Assembly (NCBI GenBank): GCA_963920635.1
Contig: OY987305.1
Coordinates: 4,875,153-4,939,152 of the forward strand
Reading direction: 5' to 3'
DNA: 64,000 nucleotides
Source of the DNA: Pseudeuparius sepicola
Lineage: Eukaryota; Arthropoda; Insecta; Coleoptera; Anthribidae
Within the stretch, counting starts at the first letter, position 1; the number at the start of each line of letters is the position of its first letter. This document shows, piece after piece, positions 57,111 to 64,000 of this stretch. The position numbers and the translations under genes were made by a program. The notes under the pieces are model-generated. The model was not told where the DNA came from and searched no databases. It saw nothing but the letters and a program-made list of their open reading frames with translations.

Positions 57111-57846
57111 CTAGATAAGGAAAGAGAGAGGACGCCTAACAGCGCTTGCGGCCGTGTTACCGACTGCCACATCGCACGACAGGCCAGTGGCGTAGCATGA
57201 AACGCGTTCTTAGCCAATATCATAAAAATGTTAAAAATGAAAAGGTAGTTAATTTTGACTTCATGTAATTTGAAATATTGGTATTTATTTGCAGATAATT
57301 TGCCAAATGTAAAGCTAGTGTCAAGTGCTGAAATATATTTATTTGCGGCTTGCGGCGATTTCGAATCAATCAAAATAAAATAAATATTGCACGCCCATGG
57401 AAACCAGCTCATATTTTATGAAATTATCCTAATTAATTATGAAATTTTCAATAAAAACGATATTAAAAAATAATTATATCGGTCATATTTACAAACAAAA
57501 CAATGCACTGTATAATACTAAAAGATAGAAGGAATTTGAAGAAATTATGTTGAGAAAAAATAAAGTTTTAGGGCTTCTTTCAAAGGTAGCTTGTTAAATA
57601 TTTACCTGTGAAACGAAGTCCCGGGTTCTTGCTTTTTACTTCTGCTTTTGCAATCAAACACTGAACAATGCACCATCGTAAGAGTATATTTTCCCCTTAA
57701 ACACTGTTACTTTTAATTCAAACAAACTCAAATTCAAACGTACTCGCTTTGTCTGCCACATATACAATGGCCGCCGTTCAAAACGACGTAACAAAATCTA
57801 TACACCGCAGGGTTCGCAAGCGCTGTGTCCTCTCTCTTTACTTGTC
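57111..57846. mobile_element. Possible 736-bp non-autonomous element
   Basis: The inverted segments (AAGAGAGAGGAC...CAGCGCTTGCG at the left and their complement at the right) lie just inside direct copies of TAATTTAC at 57103-57110 and 57847-57854. The left end has about three extra bases before the inverted part. An 8-bp duplication suggests hAT or P type. A CAGTGGCGTAGC string occurs at 57184. Confidence 0.45.
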
Positions 57847-57854
57847 TAATTTAC

Positions 57855-58917
57855 TGAGGAAATTATTGCTGAATGTCTTACCGTTAAAAAGTTCTTAAAA
57901 ATCGCCCATTATAATAATTGTACGTAACATATTATTGCCATGCTATAAATTCCACCTGTTTATGTACCATTGTATTGCCATGACAATATTAATTTTATAC
58001 ATTCAACTTTTAAATTAAGTGTCATACCGAGAGAGCAGAACAATTAATACATAAGACGTGATGGGGTCGTCTTGAAATTAATTGGAGTAGTCTTTTTAAT
58101 TACTCCACAATGTAAATATTTATGGTTTAGATTGATAATTTGTGATGTTTTGAGCAAAATCTAACCCACCACTCGCTGTTATTGCTGTCATTGTCGTCTT
58201 TTTACAAGGACAAACATAATTTTGTCAGAAGGATTAGTCCAAACGATAATATATAGAGGCTGAATACAATGGTATCTAACCTACAAATATGAACTCACCG
58301 AGAAAACGTTAAAATCCCAAAAACTCTTGTGGAATTCAAGCGAGGCCTCTTGTACAAAAACGGCTAGTAGTCGTACTTAATTAATACAAGGTGCATTGTC
58401 GTGTTGTCTTCAGAACTTTAAAACGGTATTTATTTCGGACATACGCATTAAAATGGATGTGTAGACATTGATTGGGTCAGTAATCCCCGGCAGCAATGAA
58501 TGATGTCCGACGAAGGACGACTGGCAAGTCGCCGCGGCGTTGCCAGATTTAGTTTCTATGCAATTTGAGGTTGGTTCACTTGATCTGATCAGATCAGGCG
58601 CACATGTTTTTTACATCAAACCGATATTACACAAGCGAAATCCCAGCAATCAAACATCGCTTATCTGCGGTCCAGCTTGACCGATATAGCCTTCGGATTT
58701 CCATAACGTTTTAATATCGAAACTTATAAAATATACGGAAGTTGTACCCTTCATAATTTGCGCAATATGTTGTCCGTATGTCCACAACAAATCATTTTTT
58801 ATCGCATCAGATATTGGCCCTGTTCACAGCGGGCTAGGCCAGATACGGGATATATTTTAGATGGGATTCTCTAGTTTTCTTCGACAAAATCAAAGTATAC
58901 ATTGTAGTGTAAATATA
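57855..58917. other. Non-coding AT-rich stretch
   Basis: Only a 16-bp palindrome TGATCTGATCAGATCA near 58579 stands out. No gene or repeat is recognised. Confidence 0.4.
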
Positions 58918-59357
58918 CGGTGCTATATTCATAAAGCTTGCACTAAATGGGAAAAAAATTATTATTAGAATTTCTTCAAATCTGATTTCTGGATATTATG
59001 TTGGCGTGTGTTTTGGGTACACTATTGCACCTAAAGAGAGTTGTGATATCACAGCCCACACCTGTCAAATGTGACATTGAAAATTAGAAATTGGGTTTGC
59101 CTTGGAAGTATCGGATAAAGCTGTTAAGAAATTACGTTCGTATTATATTATTGTACTCCTATGTCAGTTTTTAGAAAGATATCAGGATGTTTGTTTTTCC
59201 TTCTTGATATTTCTGGAATTGAAACTGAAACCATAAAATTCAATACAAAATTATACCTTATCATTTTGTTTCGCTGAATCAAAAAATATTGATTTATTTT
59301 AAGTACAAATATGGCAAAAACTCTGCACCAATATTGCAACTATTCATAAAAATCCTA

Positions 59358-59835
59358 TGTTTTTACAAGCTTTGATTTAACTTCACCTGTCAGTATATGT
59401 GTGGGTCGAATCTTGCAAGCTGAATTAGAACCACTTCCTGACATCCGATTGAGCTGAAATTTTGCATACACCTTTAGTTCCGGTGACAATACAATATGCA
59501 ATACTCAATATTGGAATACTTTCAAAATGGCCGCCGCTCCAAGATGGCGGATGATGTATTTTTTGTCAACCCCCTTAACATGGGTATCAAATGAAAGGGC
59601 TTGAAAAGTAGAAAACGATAAAATTAGTGACATCACACTAAATTTAATATGGCTGCCGCTCCAAGATGGCGGATTACATTTTCTTTTCAACCCCCTTAAT
59701 ATGGGTATCAAATGAAAGGGCTTGAAGAGTACAAAACGATAAAGTTAGTGACTTCACACAAAATTCAATATGACCGCCGCTTCAAGATGGCGGACTATAT
59801 TTCTTTACCACCCTCCTAATATGGGAATCAAATAG
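59358..59835 (+). repeat. Dispersed repeat carrying a satellite array, copy 2
   Basis: This copy matches the one at 4908 from TTTTTACAAGCTTTGATT onward, without the 437-bp insertion. About two and a half ~122-bp units follow at 59524-59830. After the array the sequence continues with the reverse complement of 5994-6100, unlike copy 1, where the same piece is in direct orientation. Confidence 0.75.
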
Positions 59836-59948
59836 GTACTAAAAAGCACAAAAAAAAATTGAAAATAAAAAAATTTTTTTTTCAAAACAAGATTTAAGCT
59901 ATGTACTAAAACGAATAAAATAAGTTTAGGTTTTCGTTAAGATAATTC

Positions 59949-60145
59949 AATTCCAAATTGCGACAAGTTTTTGCAAATTGAAAAGCTTGGCGCGCGAATT
60001 TTAAAGAAAAAAAGAAAACTTTGGCAAATAGGTACTTGCTTATCAACCAATCACTGTTCAATAAAATTAATTGGTACCTACTTTCATCAACATTTCGCGC
60101 GACAAGCTTTTCAATTTGCAAAAACTTGTCGCAATTTGGAATGGA
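59949..60145. repeat. Small inverted repeat
   Basis: ATTGCGACAAGTTTTTGCAA and AAGCTTG.CGCGCGA at 59955-59998 recur inverted at 60095-60142, around a spacer of about 100 bp. This may be a tiny nested foldback element. Confidence 0.6.
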
Positions 60146-60512
60146 ATTATATTAAATAAAATTTGTTTTTAAAAAGGTTTTTTATTTTCAATTTTATTTT
60201 AAATTTATTTGTATTGTTATGATTTAGTAAGAGAGCAACCATTAAATAAGTGTCTTAGGTTATTTGCGGAAAAAAATACCGAGTACCGATTTAAAGAAAA
60301 ATAATTGAGAAAAAACAAACATCCTGATATATTTCTAAAAATTGGCACAGAAGCGCACAATATCATAATAAGAACACATTTTCTTAATAACTTTTTTCGA
60401 TATTTACAAGGCAAACTTCATTGTTCCCACTTTTTAATTTTAAATGTCAAATTTGACAGGCACGGGTTGCAAAAATTTTTCTCATTTGGTGCAAGCTGTA
60501 TGAATAGCACTG

Positions 60513-63500
60513 TATATATACATACGTCAGGCTATACCTAATTTGTCGAGTATCGATAAAAAATATTATCGATTTATTAGCATAGCGACTATGTCGTTTT
60601 CACATACTTACATTGTCCTAAGCGTTGCGAAGTTTTTGCGTAGCCTTGTTTTTACCGCAAAATGAGAGGCCTGCGTGTCGAAATTGAAAACCGCAAGGAA
60701 AATTCCTTTCTTCCGAGATAATAGCCCCGTGCTCTGTCAACCAAGACACTGGCAATGCAGGCCTTAATAAATCGTTAATGTGGTGTCTTCGATTTTTTCC
60801 ATTTTTTCGGTTTTATTCAATAATAATGAAAATTTCGGCCGCAAGATTGAAAAAACCAACGTTAGAATCATTCATAACTTATTAGAAACAATATTTCCAA
60901 CGATCACGGTCACGGATCTTTCGAAACCATCCAATAGTTTAGGTATAATCACAGACATTATGGTCATTCTAACAAAGTCATTAAAAATTGTGCCATTACA
61001 TTTATGACTAGCGCGTATAGCTAAAAAGTTGTCTCTACTCCGCTTCGTACGTATTCCCTCAAAGAAAAACAAAAAAAAATCTTTTGAATAATTGATAAAT
61101 ATTGTGATTCGTTGCTCCCGAGAGATTTTTCCTCGATACACCAACAGAAGGTTTCAATCGCTTCACAGATACTTGATTTATTCTCCATCAATTTTATATG
61201 AATCCCTAGCGGTTTTCCGAAACCACGTCACATACAAACCATAGACAATATTCAAATTTGAAACAATCGTGGCAATTTCAATATCTCAACACCCGTTTTC
61301 TTTTTCTTTGTGCTTTTTACTACGGCGCAAGAAAACTTTCAAAAAAGATGTTACTATCGATTGAATTAAGTCAAAACTGATTTATGTAAAAAGAAGCTAG
61401 CTACGTGCACTTGGATACATAATCACTCATTACCACACCAGTAAGAATACAAATTTAGAAATTAACACTATCATAATTAGAAACTAAATATATTCTCGCG
61501 TGATCTCTGCAATTATGTTGTTTGTTATTTTATCGCTTTTGACGCGATTGCCGGTTGATGCTTCGAATAAAGACCATTGCAGCAGTTGAGTGTTTCGTTT
61601 TTCGATTGCACTATCGATTTTATGTCCTGCGGCAACATGTATTGTCAGAATGCTTATTAAAATATATTTCACGGTAAAACGCACCGGAGAGTATTAACCA
61701 ACAACATAATTAATATTTTTATTTAATCGAAAACAGTTTTTTGCATCCGTTTGGGAATTGCCATGAAAAGTGGCGTTATTATTACATGAAATGCTGAAGA
61801 TTCACAAGCAGTCAACCGTGCGCTCTGGCCCAATAATAACGCAGCCGACAGAGAGAGTGAACGAATACTATAATGAAAGAGTAGGGAATAATTCGGTTTC
61901 TTAGCCTTTTATTTTCAGCATCCATCGCCAGTGCCATACCGAACGTAAATCGACAGAAACACATCCAGAAATATCACTATTCCGACCTTCAGAAATAATT
62001 GCTGAACATAGTATAGGTTCAGGGCAACTTCAGAACTTCAAAAGATATATTTTTCAAATTTATTTCATGTAGCTACAACGTTTTGGAGCAACTACACTCT
62101 ATTCAAACTAAATGCAAGTGGCGCGTAAACATTTACACGATGGAAGCACGTGAACAATTCTGAGGGCTAATACGAGACAGGGCCGCATTAAGGACGATCT
62201 CTATGAATTCTATAATATAAAATATTAAAATAATATGCCCCAGTATTAAGAACTTTAAAAACAAACTTTTATGGCACACCTAGTCATTCGCTTACCTGCA
62301 AATTTCTACTATTATCACAAATCGTAGCTCCAACAATTAATAAACAGCGAAATAATTATATCAGAAAAAATAAAGGTCCACTTGCAACTCAATACACCTC
62401 TGTAAGAAACACCGACTCGCAGCACTCGTCCGCCGGGTCAGATTTTATTGCCGGTTAGCCAATAACAAGCCGATGACGTGCGTATCACCCTCTGGCCATG
62501 CAACAAGTTGCATTTAGTTTGAATAGAGTTTATGCCAATGGTGATCTCAGTGTAGCTCAGAGTAGTTCCGAGTACCTACTAGAGTAGTTCCGGGTTCCTA
62601 CTAACCTCAAATTTAATTTTGTATCTTCTGCCTTCTTCGGATGAAAAATAAAAGCACGACGCTGGCCCGAATGCTAAACAATCGTTTTCTCGGTGTATTT
62701 CAGAGGAATTAGTTCTGAATGAAATGGTGCAGCGCACCTAATTTGCCAAATTCTGAAGCGGACGACAGAAAACTCGAAATTAAAGAGTATAAAACGCGAA
62801 ATTCGATGAGGCCAACGGAAACAATTCAAATGCTCCCCACGTTCCACTCTGGGGGACGTTATGCTTTAGTTTCTTTCTTGCATTGTTTTCGCGGACAAAT
62901 CGGACGAATTCCGGACTGTTTTCTGCATCTAAATTTGTGTTGCGGCATTAAAAAGTCTTTTGTTCGAGAAAAATGAACTTAAACGGCGTTCGGGACAGTT
63001 CCAAGCTACTCGGAGTAGTTTGGAACCAACAACTTTTCATATCACTTTATAATGATGTTCAGAACAGTACGGCGTAGTTCGGAGGAGACGGCGTTTCAGC
63101 AAATCTCAATAATTCACCATCAGTGTCTCCTAAGGCTCGATGCGGCTTTCCTGTATAAATATTTAACGCGAGAGGTTACTTTCTTTGATGTTTTTGCACC
63201 TCCGAACGCAGTCTCTAACCGCGCCACGCATATTCCTTAAATATTTAATGCCCTAAGGGCAGGGCATGCCTCGAATAAGAAATTATATTGGCCACCCGTC
63301 AATCCTCGAAGAGGCGTAGCGAAATTATGTTGTTCATCTTGTTTTGTCGGTTAACTCGGTAAATTATTTATCAGATCGATGCTGTCATAGGCACAAGCGG
63401 GGACACTCCTGAACAGTTCGGTGTAGGTTAAGCTACTCTAAAAATTATCTGTCAGACACAAACCGAAAATTGACAGCGCGGGAACAATCCGGAACAGTTC

Positions 63501-64000
63501 GGTGTAGGTTGGTGTAGCTCTAAGCTGCTCTAACAGTTAACTGAGAACCACACCGAACAGTTCGTTGTAGGTTGGTGTTGCTCTAAACGACCCCTAACCT
63601 TAAATTTGAGGTTAGATCTTCAATGTCGATGCAGGCAATATCCGGAAGGACCTTAAAAGTAGAATGAAACGTGGATTTGGACGGGGGATGTAAGGACAAA
63701 TTAGAAAATACCCTTCCGCTTGTAAAAAAGGCGAAAACCGTAAGTTCTTTTAATTAGTAAGAAGGGAGGGCGGCAATTTACATACGGAACTACAGGGTGA
63801 GAGCAATTAATCGAAAAAAAGGGCAGGACAAGAATGAGATTAAGCGTTGGGGGAGAAAAAAACGCCCCAGCAATTATGTTCGGAATATATCATTTGGAGA
63901 CAGGGAGGAATGCTGCTGCTTGAGAAAACTGTCTTATTATGAAAAAGGTGGTGATTATAAAACGAAAAACTGTTTTGCTAGCTTTTTTAAGCGTTTAAAA
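60513..64000. other. Non-coding stretch with a degenerate motif array
   Basis: No gene is supported. 62560-62610, 62993-63025, 63057-63085 and 63409-63600 carry variants of GGAACAGTTCGGTGTAGGTT and AGCT(A/G)CTC. A TTTCAG acceptor-like site near 62703 leads into an open frame (62719-62976) of unconvincing composition. Confidence 0.4.
63409..63600 (+). repeat. Three degenerate repeats of a GAACAGTTCGGTGTAGGTT motif
   Basis: Copies start near 63411, 63491 and 63558. Each has GAACAGTTCG(G/T)TGTAGGTT followed by TAAGCTACTCTAA, TAAGCTGCTCTAA or TTGCTCTAAACG. Looser relatives lie at 49811, 51731, 62560, 62993 and 63060. Function is unknown. Confidence 0.65.

Larger units (their letters stand above)
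58918..60512. mobile_element. Foldback element with the satellite repeat nested inside
   Basis: The ends are CGGTGCTATATTCATAAAGC (left) and, read inward, CAGTGCTATTCATACAGC (right), flanked by TA. The inverted arms continue in patches: TGCACTAAATGGGAAAAA, CCTGTCAAAT.TGACAT, TATCAGGATGTTTGTTTTT at 59065-59210, mirrored at 60300-60450. The interior holds the second satellite-bearing repeat (59358 onward) and a small inverted pair. The arms are diverged, so this is an older insertion. Confidence 0.75.

Noticed and set aside
1..64000. CRISPR array
   Set aside because: No regularly spaced short repeats with unique spacers; tandem repeats here are satellite or duplication type.

Overview
The window looks like AT-rich, gene-poor DNA from an arthropod genome, most probably an insect. 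The reasons are the many short AACCTAACC/TAGGTTAGG runs, transposases of the Tc1/mariner clade whose N-terminus resembles the DUF4817-type helix-turn-helix domain common in insects, a Jockey/CR1-type LINE, hAT and foldback elements, and a few isolated short candidate exons with consensus splice sites. I cannot fix the order from the sequence. Nothing suggests bacterial, organellar or viral DNA. No complete host gene is visible, and the only intact coding sequence I can support is a transposase.

Layout. 1-2.4 kb: nothing identifiable. 2.4-4.0 kb: a dead Tc1/mariner-like element. 4.9-6.0 kb: a dispersed repeat carrying a ~120-bp satellite array, with a 437-bp non-autonomous element inserted in it. 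8.6-10.1 kb: a decayed long-TIR mariner-like element. 14.2-21.0 kb: two copies of a palindromic MITE, a wrecked transposase on the minus strand, and a 2.35-kb long-TIR element with a broken transposase. 21.74 kb: a candidate 33-nt microexon. 22.3-23.2 kb: another foldback MITE. 23-29 kb: little recognisable apart from GC-rich islands. 29.5-34.7 kb: a ~5.2-kb imperfect inverted duplication. 36.7-38.3 kb: a relative of the 8.6-kb element, holding 78 bp copied from 2 kb upstream. 41.6-44.8 kb: a 5'-truncated LINE on the minus strand, split by an internally deleted hAT element with a perfect 8-bp target duplication. 45.7-48.5 kb: a long palindrome with an apparently young Tc1/mariner element with an intact 354-aa transposase at its exact centre. 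48.5-49.3 kb: a third, truncated MITE copy and another dispersed repeat. 50.7 kb: a THAP-domain first exon. 53.5-54.4 kb and 58.9-60.5 kb: foldback elements. 55.3 kb: a candidate 48-nt exon. 62.5-63.6 kb: a degenerate motif array.

How it fits together. The region is mainly a record of DNA transposition. About a dozen TA-flanked elements share a terminal CAG(G/T)G signature, and most have unusually long inverted repeats (about 90-540 bp). The intact transposase at 46.6-47.6 kb is the only visible enzyme that could act on such ends. The few isolated exon-like segments (21.7, 50.7, 52.0 and 55.3 kb) suggest the window may lie in long introns or intergenic space of larger genes whose other exons are outside it. 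That is inference.
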